A stretch of 64,000 nt of DNA from Nocardioidaceae bacterium SCSIO 66511 (GCA_023100825.1 CP095846.1:1178001-1242000), one strand, 5' to 3'; counted from the stretch's first letter, positions 53,892-63,517 are shown. The notes: generated by a model not told the origin, from the letters alone. A program made the numbers and translations.

Positions 53892-55058
53892 GTGAGTGAT
53901 CCGATGTTCGCGTTGTCCGATGAGCACCAGGCCGTGCGTGCGGCGGTACGCGCGGTGTGCGATGCCAAGGTCGCGCCCGCCGCTGCCGAGGTCGATGCAG
54001 ATGCGCGGTTTCCACAGGAGGCGTACGACGCGTTGGTGGCCTCGGACTTCCACGCGGCGCACGTGCCGGAGGAGTACGACGGGGCGGGAGCCGATGCGCT
54101 GGCGACCGCGATCGTGATCGAGGAGGTGGCGCGGGCCTGTGCCTCGTCGTCGCTGATCCCGGCGGTCAACAAGCTGGGCACGATGCCGCTGCTGCTATCG
54201 GCCTCCGCCGAGCTCAAGCGCGCGTACCTGCCGAAGGTCGCGAGCGGCGAGTCGATGTTCTCGTACTGCCTGTCCGAGCCCGAGGCGGGAAGTGACGCCG
54301 CAGGCATGAAGACCCGGGCCGTACGCGACGGCGACGAGTACATGCTGAACGGCGTGAAGCGCTGGATCACCAACGCCGGCGTCTCCGACTTCTACACCGT
54401 GATGGCAGTGACCGACCCCGATGCGGGTGCGAAGGGCATCTCGGCGTTCGTGGTCGAGAAGACCGATGAGGGAGTGACCTTCGGTGCGCCGGAGAAGAAG
54501 CTCGGCATCAAGGGGTCGCCGACTCGTGAAGTCTACCTCGACAACGTACGCATCCCGGCCGGCCGGATGATCGGTGACGAAGGCACGGGTTTCGCAACGG
54601 CCATGCGCACCCTCGATCACACACGGGTGACGATCGCCGCCCAGGCGGTCGGCATCGCGCAGGGCGCCCTCGACTACGCCTTGGGCTACGTGCAGGAGCG
54701 CGAGCAGTTCGGTAAGCCGATTGCCTCGTTCCAGGGGCTGCAGTTCATGATCGCCGACATGGGCATGAAGGTCGAGGCGGCACGGCAGCTGACGTACGCG
54801 GCCGCGGGACGTTCCGAGCGCGGTGACTCCGATCTGACGTTCTTCGGCGCATCGGCAAAGGCGTACGCCTCCGATGTGGCGATGGAGGTCACGACCGACG
54901 CCGTGCAGCTGCTGGGCGGATACGGCTTCACCGGCGACTACCCGGTCGAGCGGATGATGCGCGACGCGAAGATCACCCAGATCTACGAGGGCACCAACCA
55001 GGTGCAGCGCATCGTGATGGCGCGCCAGCTGCTCGGCGGCGTCCAGTCACAGCTCTGA
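53892..55058 (+). CDS. Acyl-CoA dehydrogenase (second)
   Basis: A 388-residue FAD enzyme of the acyl-CoA dehydrogenase family. Markers: SYCLSEPEAGSDAAGMKTRA, YMLNGVKRWITNAG, REQFGKPIASFQGLQFMIADM, QLLGGYGFTGDYPVERMMRDAKI and YEGTNQVQRIVMAR, whose Glu is the MCAD-type catalytic base. It resembles short- or branched-chain acyl-CoA dehydrogenases more than the 27426 enzyme does, but chain-length preference cannot be fixed. The GTG at 53892 has GGAAGG 7 nt upstream; an ATG at 53877 is an alternative. The promoter carries the dyad also found before the 27426 gene. Confidence 0.94.
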   Translation: MSDPMFALSDEHQAVRAAVRAVCDAKVAPAAAEVDADARFPQEAYDALVASDFHAAHVPEEYDGAGADALATAIVIEEVARACASSSLIPAVNKLGTMPLLLSASAELKRAYLPKVASGESMFSYCLSEPEAGSDAAGMKTRAVRDGDEYMLNGVKRWITNAGVSDFYTVMAVTDPDAGAKGISAFVVEKTDEGVTFGAPEKKLGIKGSPTREVYLDNVRIPAGRMIGDEGTGFATAMRTLDHTRVTIAAQAVGIAQGALDYALGYVQEREQFGKPIASFQGLQFMIADMGMKVEAARQLTYAAAGRSERGDSDLTFFGASAKAYASDVAMEVTTDAVQLLGGYGFTGDYPVERMMRDAKITQIYEGTNQVQRIVMARQLLGGVQSQL

Positions 55059-55103
55059 ATCATGTTCACCGCCGGTTATGCTGGCGGCAGGGAGGCGATC
55101 GCC

Positions 55104-55250
55104 ATGGGCCGGTACGACCAGCTCCCCGAGCCGATCGAGCTCGAGGACACCATCGCCGAGGCGGATCAGCGCGCCGTCCCCGATCCGGAGGCGGGTCGCG
55201 ACACCGACCGCGACTGGCTGGTGCGTTACGGGATCGGCGGGTTGTTCTGA
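55104..55250 (+). CDS. Small acidic protein, unknown
   Basis: A 48-residue open frame: acidic in its first two thirds (LPEPIELEDTIAEADQRA) and ending DWLVRYGIGGLF. GGAGG sits 8 nt before the ATG, a good ribosome-binding site. It lies between the acyl-CoA dehydrogenase and the YigZ gene on the same strand, 45 nt after the former. Codon choice is GC-rich at third positions, like real genes here. I recognise no family; existence is likely but not certain. Confidence 0.5.
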   Translation: MGRYDQLPEPIELEDTIAEADQRAVPDPEAGRDTDRDWLVRYGIGGLF

Positions 55251-55263
55251 CGATGGGCGCCCT

Positions 55264-55896
55264 CTGAGCACTTCGTACACCACGGTCGGCGCGGCCGACG
55301 TCGAGCTGGAGATCCAGCGGTCGCGGTTCCTGTGCCGTCTGCGCAGGGTCGAGTCCGAGACGGCGGCGCGCGACGTTGTCGACGCGGCACGCACCGAGCA
55401 CTGGCGGGCGAACCACCATTGCTCCGCCTTCGTGATCGGCTCGGACGGGTCGCCGCAACGCAGCAGCGACGACGGTGAGCCCGCGGGCACAGCCGGTCGT
55501 CCGATGCTCGAAGTGTTGACCCATACCGGCGTGAGCGACGTCGTCGCGGTCGTCACCCGCTACTTCGGGGGCACCAAGCTCGGCACCGGTGGGCTCGCGC
55601 GCGCGTACTCCGGCGCGGTGAGCGCCGCCCTCGACGAGGCGCCGAGGGTACGCCGAGAGCTCATGCAGGTCTGTGAGCTGAGCGTTTCACATGCAGCCGC
55701 CGGCCGCGTCGAGCACGACCTCCGTACGGACGGGTGGGAGGTGCTCGACGTCGCGTACGCGGCGACGGCGGTCATGTCGCTGGCGGTGCCCGACGGCGAG
55801 GTGGACGCATTGGCCGCGCGACTCGGCGCACTCGGCATCGATGGTCGTACGCTGCGCAGCACCGGGACCCGATGGCACGACGCGGCCGTCCGCTGA
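55264..55896 (+). CDS. YigZ/IMPACT family protein, start unclear
   Basis: About 210 residues: an N-terminal IMPACT (UPF0029) domain with SRFLCRLRRVESE, NHHCSAFVIG, RSSDDGEPAGTAGRPMLEVL and VTRYFGGTKLGTGGLARAYS, followed by a smaller C-terminal domain, as in E. coli YigZ. The biological role of the family is poorly known. No ATG, GTG or TTG lies at the right place: the frame has a CTG at 55264 (CTG-AGC-ACT-TCG), while an ATG at 55253 is out of frame and stops after four codons. Either CTG is used, perhaps by re-initiation after the small gene, or an indel is present. Confidence 0.85.
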   Translation: MSTSYTTVGAADVELEIQRSRFLCRLRRVESETAARDVVDAARTEHWRANHHCSAFVIGSDGSPQRSSDDGEPAGTAGRPMLEVLTHTGVSDVVAVVTRYFGGTKLGTGGLARAYSGAVSAALDEAPRVRRELMQVCELSVSHAAAGRVEHDLRTDGWEVLDVAYAATAVMSLAVPDGEVDALAARLGALGIDGRTLRSTGTRWHDAAVR

Positions 55897-56032
55897 GTGT
55901 CGTATCCGGGCACGGGCCAGCGACACGGTTTCGTCACGATTCGTCGTCGCGTACTTGCGGGCACGACGGGCCGCGGCGAGTATGACCCGCGGAGCGGGTG
56001 GCCGTCGCCCGCGCCGATCCGAGGGGGTACGT

Positions 56033-58555
56033 ATGCAACGCCGCATCACCGCTCTTGGCCGCCGGGCGGGGTTCCTCGCCGTGGCAGCCGCACTCGTCAT
56101 CACGCCACTGTCGTACGCATCCGCGAACGCTCCGGTGGCAGACGATGACCTCTGGACGCCGACCGACGCCGAGCCGACCGACACCGGCGATCTCACGCCG
56201 CGAGTCGAACCCACCGAGTACGAAGCGTTCGAGCTCGACCGCGACGCGCTCGTTACGCAGCTCGATGCGGCGCCTTCGGCCCGAAGTCGTACGAGCACGG
56301 GGCAGATCGTGTCCGTGCCCGCACCGAACGGCGATATGGTCGACTTCGAAGTCGCCGAGTCGCCGGTCCTTCAGTCGAAGCTCGCCGCGAAGCATCCCGA
56401 GATCCGTACGTACGCGGGGCACGCGGTCGACGACCCGTCGGCGACGATCCGCCTCGACGTCACTCCGGCCGGCTTCCACGCCTCCGTACGCGGGGCGCAG
56501 AACCAGGGCGCGTGGTACGTGGACCCGGCGTACAACAGGCCGGAGTCCGGTAAGGCGAGCAACCTGTACCTCAGCTATCTCGGCTCCGATCTGCCGAAGC
56601 CCGACGACGGGTTCCACGAGACCGATGTCCGAGAGGTCGCGCAGCGACTCGCACCCGGAGTCGCGAAGCGCGCCGCGGGCGAGGTCTCGATGCGTACGTA
56701 CCGCCTGGCACTGGTCAGCGACCCGTCGTACGCGCGCTACTTCGGCACCGAGAACGTGCTGGCCGAGAAGGCGACGCTGATCAACCGCGTCAACCACATC
56801 TACAACGACGACCTCGCGATCCGGCTCGTCCTCGTCAACGGCAGCGAGAAGCTGAACCTCGACACGGCGGCGAAGGCGAGCCGGCCGAACGGCCCGTGCG
56901 GTGAGTATCCCTGCTTCCACAAGGCCGACCTCGAGTCGTGTGGCGGTGGCACCCTCGATCGCAACGGCGTCGTGATCGGGCAGCTCATCGGCGCCCGAAA
57001 CTACGACATCGGGCACATCGGGCTCGGGGTCAACGGCGGTGGCATCGCCGGCCTCGGTGTTGTCGGCGGACCGGCGAAGGCGGTCGGCTGCACCGGCCTC
57101 CCGACGCCGGAGGGCGACTTCTACGCGATCGACTACGTCGCGCACGAGATGGGGCATCAGTTCGGCGGCAACCACACGTTCAACGGCGTCAACGGCGCCT
57201 GCTCGGGTGGCAACCGCAACGCAGGCACCTCCGTTGAGCCGGGCAGTGGGTCGTCGGTGATGGCCTACGCCGGTATCTGCGCCACCGATGACCTGCAGCC
57301 GCACACCGACCCGTACTTCTCCCAGCGCACCATCGAGGAGGCGAGCGCGTACGTCTCGAGCAAGCGCCGCAGGGTGAGTGAGATCCAGACCGTGTCGCTG
57401 CGTGACTTCGACGCTGCCGACGACGCGTTCAAGATCCGAACCGGCGCCGGCACGACCGCGAAGCTCAAGCATGGCAAGGGATTCACGGCCGCGAAGGTGC
57501 AGGCCGCGCTGACGAAGAAGCTCGGGGCGAAGTCGGTGGCAGTCACGGGCTGGGGCAACGGTCTTGCGGAGTTCGGCGACAAGGGCTTCTCGGTCGTCTT
57601 CAAGGGCAGCCGGGCCGGCAAGAACCAACAGGAGCTGAAGGTCATACCGGCCGGCGGCGATGTCACCGGTCTCGTCGGGGAGACCCAGCACGGCGGTCCG
57701 AACGGCAACGGCGGAGCAGTGAGCCCGACCGGCAACGACGCACCGACTGTCCAAGCGCCGGCCGACAAGCGGCTCCCGGTGGAGACGCCGTTCACGTTGA
57801 AGGCGACGGGCGACGATGACCAAGACTCGCTCACGTACTCGTGGGAGCAGAACGACCGCGGTAAGGCAGCTGGGCTCGGCCTGCTGAACCCGAATAAGAC
57901 GGCGGGTCCGATCTTCCGCATCTTCGGCCGCTTCGCGAACGTGACGCCCGCGGGCACGCTCGAGTACGAGTCGCCCGGCGAGAATCACACCAGCTCCGAT
58001 CCGACCCGTACCTTCCCGGACCTCAAGCAGGTGCTCGCCGACAACACCGCGACGGCGACGGGGAAGTGCCCGAAGGCGCCGGGACGCCGGAAGAAGGCGT
58101 GCTACTCGGAATGGCTCCCGACCTCTGCGTACGTCGGACGGGCGGGTGACCGCAAGCTGCACTTCCGCGTCACCGCGCGTGACCACTTCGCCGAGGGCGG
58201 CGGCACCGCGTACGACGATGTGACGCTGACCGTCGCGCCGAAGGTGGGCCCGTTGTTCGTGACCGAGTTCTCGGCGCCCGGGGAGGCTGTCCGGGGCACG
58301 CGTACGCAGCCGATCGGATGGCTCGTGAACAACACGAACCGCAAGGGATTCGCTCCGAAGGTTCGCATCACGCTGTCGACCGACGGCGGCAAGACCTTCG
58401 ACACGGTGCTCGCCAAGTCGACGAAGAACGACGGCACCGCCAACGTGACCTGGCCGAACGTCGACACGAAGCGTGCTCGGATCAAGGTCGAGGCGATCGG
58501 GAACTACTTCTTCGCGACCAACGGAGCCGACTTCCAGATCTCCGCCGTCGACTAG
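56033..58555 (+). CDS. Secreted reprolysin-like (metzincin) metalloprotease
   Basis: An 840-residue exported protease. The signal peptide covers about residues 1-32 (ending SANA). A propeptide-like region (about 60-210) precedes the catalytic domain (about 220-445). The zinc motif is HEMGHQFGGNH (H371, E372, H375, H381), an exact HExxHxxGxxH, and SSVMAYAGIC is the Met-turn. CGGGTLDRNGVVIG and further cysteines suggest disulfides. The C-terminal part (about 560-840) has Ig/PKD-like beta domains (APTVQAPADKRLPVETPFTLKATG; GTRTQPIGWLVNNTNRKG), probably for substrate or surface binding. GAGGGGG precedes the ATG at 56033. Confidence 0.92.
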   Translation: MQRRITALGRRAGFLAVAAALVITPLSYASANAPVADDDLWTPTDAEPTDTGDLTPRVEPTEYEAFELDRDALVTQLDAAPSARSRTSTGQIVSVPAPNGDMVDFEVAESPVLQSKLAAKHPEIRTYAGHAVDDPSATIRLDVTPAGFHASVRGAQNQGAWYVDPAYNRPESGKASNLYLSYLGSDLPKPDDGFHETDVREVAQRLAPGVAKRAAGEVSMRTYRLALVSDPSYARYFGTENVLAEKATLINRVNHIYNDDLAIRLVLVNGSEKLNLDTAAKASRPNGPCGEYPCFHKADLESCGGGTLDRNGVVIGQLIGARNYDIGHIGLGVNGGGIAGLGVVGGPAKAVGCTGLPTPEGDFYAIDYVAHEMGHQFGGNHTFNGVNGACSGGNRNAGTSVEPGSGSSVMAYAGICATDDLQPHTDPYFSQRTIEEASAYVSSKRRRVSEIQTVSLRDFDAADDAFKIRTGAGTTAKLKHGKGFTAAKVQAALTKKLGAKSVAVTGWGNGLAEFGDKGFSVVFKGSRAGKNQQELKVIPAGGDVTGLVGETQHGGPNGNGGAVSPTGNDAPTVQAPADKRLPVETPFTLKATGDDDQDSLTYSWEQNDRGKAAGLGLLNPNKTAGPIFRIFGRFANVTPAGTLEYESPGENHTSSDPTRTFPDLKQVLADNTATATGKCPKAPGRRKKACYSEWLPTSAYVGRAGDRKLHFRVTARDHFAEGGGTAYDDVTLTVAPKVGPLFVTEFSAPGEAVRGTRTQPIGWLVNNTNRKGFAPKVRITLSTDGGKTFDTVLAKSTKNDGTANVTWPNVDTKRARIKVEAIGNYFFATNGADFQISAVD

Positions 58556-58562
58556 TGGTGCG

Positions 58563-58593
58563 GTGCGGAGAGGATCGTCGATCCTCTCCGCAC
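58563..58593. terminator. Bidirectional terminator hairpin
   Basis: GTGCGGAGAGGATC (58563-58576) and GATCCTCTCCGCAC (58580-58593) form a perfect 14-bp stem with a 3-nt loop between the convergent protease and LCP genes. Confidence 0.75.
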
Positions 58594-58599
58594 TAGTGC

Positions 58600-59907
58600 C
58601 TAGAAGCCCTTGGGTAGGCCGGTCTCGGTACAGATGTCGGCGCCGATGGAGTCGGTGTCGTCGTCGGCGATCAACTCGAACAGCTTCTCCGACCGCTCGG
58701 TATCCCACTGCTCTGCTCCGGCGTCGGCGAGCGGCACGGTGCAGTTGAGTCCGTCGCCGCCCATTGCGCCGCCGAGCGACCACGCGAAGCGGGCGAGCGA
58801 GATCGGACCGACGTTCTTGCCGATCTTCAGCGAGTCGGCGGCACTGGACGAGAGGTTGAAGTAGCGCAGCGGGTTCAGGAACGTCCACGGCGACTTCGCC
58901 TTGTTGGAGATGTTGCCGAGCACCTGCCGCTGGTTCTGCACGCGTTGCAGATCGGACGTCGCGTATGCCTTGCGCACGCGGGAGAACGCGAGCGCGTCTG
59001 GGCCATCGACGTCCTGACAACCCTTCTCGAAGTGGGCGCCCGAGTCCTTGTCATCGATCTTCTGGTCGGTGCAGATCTCGATGCCGCCGAGTGCATCGAC
59101 GATGTTCGCGAAGCCCCCGAAGCCGATCTCGACGTAGTCGTCGACCCGGATGCCGGTGTTCTGCTCGATGGTCTCCACGAGCAGTTTTGCGTCACCTAGC
59201 GTGTACGCCTCGTTGATCTTGCGGACGCCGTGCCCGGGGATCTCGACGTTCGAGTCGCGCGGGATCGACACCAAGGTCGTCGGTCCGGAGCCGACATGCA
59301 TCAACAGCATCGTGTCGGTTCGCTGACCCCCCACGCTGCCGGTGTTCAGCTCCTCCTTCTCCTCGTCGCTGAGGCCGTCCCGACTATCGGAGCCGACCAG
59401 CAGGTACGTCGTACCCGGCTGATCGCCCGGGCGGTCGCCGTCGGGCTCGGCGTCGACCTTCTCGATCTTCGACCACGCCCACAGGGGCACGGCGATCATG
59501 AAGACGACCCATACGAGGACGAGGATCAAGATGATGTTGCGGATCGGGTGCTTGCGGCGCGAGCGCGGCGGTTTCGGCGGACGCTCTCGCGGCGGCCCCT
59601 GACCCTCGCCGGAGCCCGGCGGCGGGAGGTTCGGCGGAGGAAGCGGTGCGGTGCCGCCCGGCTGTTGTTGGCCGTACGGCTGTTGCTGACCGTAGGGCTG
59701 CTGGGCGCCGATCGCCTGCGTCGAGTCGGCAGTGCCGGGGGGCTGAGCCGGCGGCGGCTGAGCACCAGGCGCGTTCACGGCCTGGGTCGCGTCGGGATCA
59801 GCAGGCGGCTGCTGTGGCGGGCCGGACGGCTGCTGTGGCTTGCCGTCGTACAACCAGCTGTAGGCGTCGTCGGATGAGGAATCGTCCGAGTTGGGGCGAT
59901 CGGGCAT
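58600..59907 (-). CDS. LytR-CpsA-Psr (LCP) family glycopolymer ligase 1
   Basis: A 435-residue membrane enzyme that moves polyprenyl-linked glycopolymers onto peptidoglycan. A long Pro/Gln-rich cytoplasmic tail (about 10-120, with repeated QQPYGQQQP) is followed by a basic RSRRKH stretch, one helix (about 124-145) and the extracytoplasmic LCP domain (about 165-435): LLVGSDSRDG, GQRTDTMLLMHV, TLVSIPRDSNVEIPG, ALAFSRVRKAYATSDLQRVQNQR with the arginines that bind pyrophosphate. The ATG at 59907 has TACCGT 7 nt upstream. It is divergent from a second LCP gene and close to sugar-transferase genes. Confidence 0.92.
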   Translation of the reverse strand: MPDRPNSDDSSSDDAYSWLYDGKPQQPSGPPQQPPADPDATQAVNAPGAQPPPAQPPGTADSTQAIGAQQPYGQQQPYGQQQPGGTAPLPPPNLPPPGSGEGQGPPRERPPKPPRSRRKHPIRNIILILVLVWVVFMIAVPLWAWSKIEKVDAEPDGDRPGDQPGTTYLLVGSDSRDGLSDEEKEELNTGSVGGQRTDTMLLMHVGSGPTTLVSIPRDSNVEIPGHGVRKINEAYTLGDAKLLVETIEQNTGIRVDDYVEIGFGGFANIVDALGGIEICTDQKIDDKDSGAHFEKGCQDVDGPDALAFSRVRKAYATSDLQRVQNQRQVLGNISNKAKSPWTFLNPLRYFNLSSSAADSLKIGKNVGPISLARFAWSLGGAMGGDGLNCTVPLADAGAEQWDTERSEKLFELIADDDTDSIGADICTETGLPKGF

Positions 59908-59914
59908 GACGGCG

Positions 59915-59920
59915 ACGGTA
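59915..59920 (-). promoter_or_regulatory. Candidate -10 box of LCP gene 1
   Basis: TACCGT on the minus strand, 7 nt before the ATG at 59907. Confidence 0.4.
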
Positions 59921-60049
59921 CCGGAACGAACAAGGCATATGGCGGATGCCACGGGCAGATGTGACCAAGAGCGGCGTGCCGACCCCGGAATCGCCGCACT
60001 CTGTGCTTAACCTCTGTGCAACTCGTGTCTTCCCCACCGAGAGGAACTG

Positions 60050-61468
60050 ATGTCTCTCGACCCCACACGAGTCGGCGGCGGCGTACGTGCACGTGCCGAT
60101 ACCGACTCTGCCCGAATACGCTTCCGGCGCGCCGTCGGGCTGCTGGTGATGACGCTCGTGCTGCCCGGATCCGCGCAGCTGGTGGCGGGTAACCGCAGGA
60201 TCGGGCGCATCGCACTGTGGACGTCCGCGGTGGTCTTCGTCACGGCGATCGTGTTCGCCATTGCGACGTGGCGCAACCGCGACATCGGTCTCTCGTTGCT
60301 CACCAACACCGAGGTGCTGTACGTCGTACGCGGCGTGCTCGTCGTACTGGCGGTCGGCTGGGCCGCGTTGTTCGTCAACGCCTGGCTGCTCGGCTACCCA
60401 CCCGACCTGCGGCGCGGGCAGCGGCTCGCGATGGTCGGGGTGAGCTCGTCGCTGTGCATCGTCACCGCCGGTACGCTGCTCTCCGCCGCCCACATCGTCG
60501 CCGTACAGCGCGACTTCATCACCCACGTCTTCGGTAGCACTGCGGTCTCCGCACCCGAGAAGGGGCGCTACAACGTGCTCCTGCTCGGCGGAGACTCCGG
60601 CGCCGACCGGGTCGGGCTTCGGCCGGACTCGCTCACGGTCGCGAGCATCGACGCCGAGAGCGGGCGTACGGTGCTCGTCTCGCTGCCGCGCAACCTCGAG
60701 CACGCGCCGTTTCCCGAGGGCACCGCGCTGGACAAGCACTTCCCGCACGGGTTCAACCGCGACGGCGGCTACCTGAACAGCATCAACACCTGGGCGAGCG
60801 AACATGACGAGCTGCTCGGCGATGCCGACAACCCGGGCATCGAGGCGACCAAACAGGCGGTGGAAGCCACAACGGGCCTGAAGATCAACTACTACGCCAT
60901 GGTCAACCTGCAGGGCTTCCGCGATCTCGTCGATGCCGTCGGCGGCCTCACCCTCGACGTACCCGAGCGGCTTCCGATCGGCGGTGTCGGTGGCCCGGTC
61001 ACCGGACACATCGAGCCGGGCAAGCAGGAGCTGGACGGCTTCCACGCCCTGTGGTTCGCGCGCAGCCGCGCGACGTCCGACGACTACTCGCGGATGTCGC
61101 GACAGAAATGTGTGATGAGTGCCATGCTCGGGCAGCTCAGCCCGCAGAAGGTGCTGACGAACGTCGAGGACATCGCCGACTCCAGCAAACGGCTGCTGAG
61201 CACCGACGTACCGGCGAAGGACCTCGACACGTTCATCGACCTCGCGCTCAAGGCGAAGGGGCAGAAGATGTCGACCGTCTCGGTGGTGCCGCCGAAGATC
61301 GACACCTCGGATCCCGACTTCGACGAGATACGCAGTATGGTCGGGCAGGCGATCGACAAGGCCGAAGGCAAGTCCTCGGCGAAGAGCTCGGGCGATCGTG
61401 ACAAGGGCAAGTCCGGCGATCCGAGGTACGAGGCCAACCAGGCGAACGACCTTTCGTCGGTTTGCTGA
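60050..61468 (+). CDS. LytR-CpsA-Psr (LCP) family glycopolymer ligase 2, four-helix form
   Basis: A 472-residue LCP protein with several N-terminal helices (about 28-45, 51-70, 88-110 and 120-145), unlike the single helix of its divergent neighbour. The LCP domain (about 175-440) has NVLLLGGDSGADR, RPDSLTVASID, VLVSLPRNLEHAPFP, and LWFARSRATSDDYSRMSRQ with the arginine cluster. A Lys/Ser/Asp-rich tail ends in a cysteine. Two glycosyltransferases follow on the same strand, 22 nt and then 4-nt overlap, so it likely attaches the polymer they make. GAGGAA precedes the ATG; TAACCT near 60009-60014 may be the -10. Confidence 0.92.
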   Translation: MSLDPTRVGGGVRARADTDSARIRFRRAVGLLVMTLVLPGSAQLVAGNRRIGRIALWTSAVVFVTAIVFAIATWRNRDIGLSLLTNTEVLYVVRGVLVVLAVGWAALFVNAWLLGYPPDLRRGQRLAMVGVSSSLCIVTAGTLLSAAHIVAVQRDFITHVFGSTAVSAPEKGRYNVLLLGGDSGADRVGLRPDSLTVASIDAESGRTVLVSLPRNLEHAPFPEGTALDKHFPHGFNRDGGYLNSINTWASEHDELLGDADNPGIEATKQAVEATTGLKINYYAMVNLQGFRDLVDAVGGLTLDVPERLPIGGVGGPVTGHIEPGKQELDGFHALWFARSRATSDDYSRMSRQKCVMSAMLGQLSPQKVLTNVEDIADSSKRLLSTDVPAKDLDTFIDLALKAKGQKMSTVSVVPPKIDTSDPDFDEIRSMVGQAIDKAEGKSSAKSSGDRDKGKSGDPRYEANQANDLSSVC

Positions 61469-61490
61469 GGTCTGCGTCCGGAGGTCATGA

Positions 61491-62462
61491 GTGGTGAGCG
61501 CGCTCCCGCGCGTCGTTGCGGTCGTCGTCACCTGGAACCGCCGCGACCTCCTCGTCGAGTCGCTCGATGCGATCCGGTCGCAGTCGGCGGACGTTGCCGC
61601 GATCGTCGTCGTCGACAACGCGTCGACCGATGACACCGCCGCGACCCTTGGCTCGTACGACGACCTCGACGTCGTGACGCTGACCGAGAACACCGGCGGA
61701 GCCGGTGGGTTCGCCGCCGGGATCGAGCGTGCGCTCGACGTACACCGGCCCGACCTCGTGTGGCTGATGGACGACGACACGGTCGCGACGCCGACCGCTC
61801 TGCAGATGCTGGTCGATGCGTACGTACGTGCAGAGCCGACGCCCGCCGTGCTGGCGAGCCGCGTCGTGTGGACCGACGGCCGCGACCATCCGATGAACAC
61901 CCCGCGTCGCAAACCGCGCGCCAGCGAGTCCGAGGTACGCGAAGCGGCCGCGGTCGACGCCATGCCGGTGCGCTCGGCGTCGTTCGTGTCGATTCTGTGC
62001 GAGGCCGCGACGATCCGTGAGCGTGGACTGCCGATCGCCGACTACTTCCTCTGGAACGACGACTTCGAGTACTCCACCCGGCTGCTGCGCGGACGCAGCG
62101 GTCTCTATTGCCCGGCGAGTGTTGTGGTGCACAAGACGAAGGCGTTCGGCTCGACCGACGCCGATCCCGGGCCGCGGTTCTACTACGAGGTACGGAACAA
62201 GACCTGGTTGTTCACCCGCAGTAGCGGGTTGGCGCCCGCGGAGAAGGCGATCTACGGGGCCTCGACCCTGCGACGCTGGGCACGCACGATCGCCGGGTCG
62301 CGCGACCGCTCGACACTGTGGAGGGGGCTCGGCAGGGGGTTGCGCGACGGGATACGCTCCGGTCCGCGAAGCAACGCGGTCGTGCTCCGAGACGTCTACC
62401 AGACGGACGACCCGCAAGGTAACGCCCGAAAGCCTACTGAGGGAGACCCTCCAACCTCATGA
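61491..62462 (+). CDS. GT2 glycosyltransferase, GlfT1-like
   Basis: A 323-residue cytoplasmic GT-A fold transferase. VVVTWNRRDLLVESLDAI and VVDNASTDDT are the nucleotide-sugar half; WLMDDDT is the metal-binding DxD; WNDDFEYSTRLLR is the acceptor/catalytic region seen in rhamnosyl- and galactofuranosyl-transferases of the GlfT1 type. With glf (UDP-galactofuranose supply) 1.1 kb downstream, galactofuranose is a reasonable donor; it is inference. GGAGG lies 6 nt before the GTG at 61491. The stop overlaps the next ATG by 4 nt. Confidence 0.9.
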   Translation: MVSALPRVVAVVVTWNRRDLLVESLDAIRSQSADVAAIVVVDNASTDDTAATLGSYDDLDVVTLTENTGGAGGFAAGIERALDVHRPDLVWLMDDDTVATPTALQMLVDAYVRAEPTPAVLASRVVWTDGRDHPMNTPRRKPRASESEVREAAAVDAMPVRSASFVSILCEAATIRERGLPIADYFLWNDDFEYSTRLLRGRSGLYCPASVVVHKTKAFGSTDADPGPRFYYEVRNKTWLFTRSSGLAPAEKAIYGASTLRRWARTIAGSRDRSTLWRGLGRGLRDGIRSGPRSNAVVLRDVYQTDDPQGNARKPTEGDPPTS

Positions 62463-63337
62463 GTCCGGTGCCCTTCTCGCTGCTGCTCCCCGTGTACGGC
62501 GGCGACGACCCGAGGTTCCTGCGTACCGCCTTCAAGAGCGCGGTGGACGAGCAGACCAGGCCGCCCAACGACGTCGTGCTGATCCAGGACGGTCCGGTCA
62601 GCTCCCAGCTCGCCGCCGAGATCGCACGCATCGTCGCCGACAGCCCGGTGCCGGTGAAGCACATACCGCTCGTCGAGAACGTCGGGCTCGGGCCGGCCCT
62701 CGACCGCGGCATCGACGCGTGCGGCCACGGAGTGGTGGCACGGATGGACGCCGACGACATCTGCGTACCTCATCGGTTCGCGACCCAGCTGCCGTTGATC
62801 GAGGGCGGCGCCGACATCGTCGGTTCGGGGCTGATGGAGTTCATCGACGACGTCGACCATGTCGTCGAGACGCGGGTACCGCCGGTGGGCGAGGAAGAGA
62901 TCCGCAACACCGCGCGCTTCCGCGATCCGTTCAACCATCCGACGGTGGTGTACCGCCGCGACGCTGTCGTCGCGGCCGGCGGCTACCAGGACATGCCGCT
63001 GATGGAGGACTACCTGCTGTTCGCCCGGATGCTCGCGAACGGCGCGATGCCCGTCAACATCGTCGAGCCGCTCGTCTACTACCGTGTCGGGGCCGGCGCG
63101 TATGCTCGACGTGGCGGGCTCGGGCAGTTGCGGGCGGAGTTGGAGCTACAGCGCAGGTTCCGTTCCGAACACATCACCAGCCGCACGGAGTACGTCCGAA
63201 ACGTGGTCGTACGCGGCGGCTATCGGCTCGTGCCGGAGCGGGTACGCCGCGCGGCGTACCGGCGAATCATCGCCCGCGGCGGCGGGCGACAAACAGGGGA
63301 GACCGCGGCACGCCCGGACGATTCGGCTCCGGCGTGA
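62459..63337 (+). CDS. GT2 glycosyltransferase (second)
   Basis: A 292-residue GT-A transferase. LLLPVYGGDDPRFLRTAFKSAV opens the fold, VLIQDGPVS carries the nucleotide-binding acidic residue, ARMDADDICVPHR is the DxD region, and MEDYLLFARML holds the likely catalytic Asp. The Arg-rich C-terminus (about 225-275) may lie on the membrane surface. Donor sugar unknown. Coupled to the preceding transferase by ATGA. A 258-bp gap with no clear gene separates it from glf. Confidence 0.9.
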   Translation: MSPVPFSLLLPVYGGDDPRFLRTAFKSAVDEQTRPPNDVVLIQDGPVSSQLAAEIARIVADSPVPVKHIPLVENVGLGPALDRGIDACGHGVVARMDADDICVPHRFATQLPLIEGGADIVGSGLMEFIDDVDHVVETRVPPVGEEEIRNTARFRDPFNHPTVVYRRDAVVAAGGYQDMPLMEDYLLFARMLANGAMPVNIVEPLVYYRVGAGAYARRGGLGQLRAELELQRRFRSEHITSRTEYVRNVVVRGGYRLVPERVRRAAYRRIIARGGGRQTGETAARPDDSAPA

Positions 63338-63517
63338 CGGAATCAGAGGTCGCACCAACAGGGGCGTGGATCAGTGCGCGGGTCATCCGCGCCCGACGGA
63401 CAAGGCCGAGAAGGGAGGCGCACCGGGTGAAGGAGTGTGCGTCGACCGCCGAGAACGACGTCCGTCGGGATGCCGGGGGCCCGCGCGCCCACGTACCCTG
63501 TTGGCGCGACCTCTTAG

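Noticed and set aside
55934-59020. 1028-codon minus-strand open frame
   Set aside because: Runs antisense through the metalloprotease and into the LCP gene in another frame; no recognisable domain.
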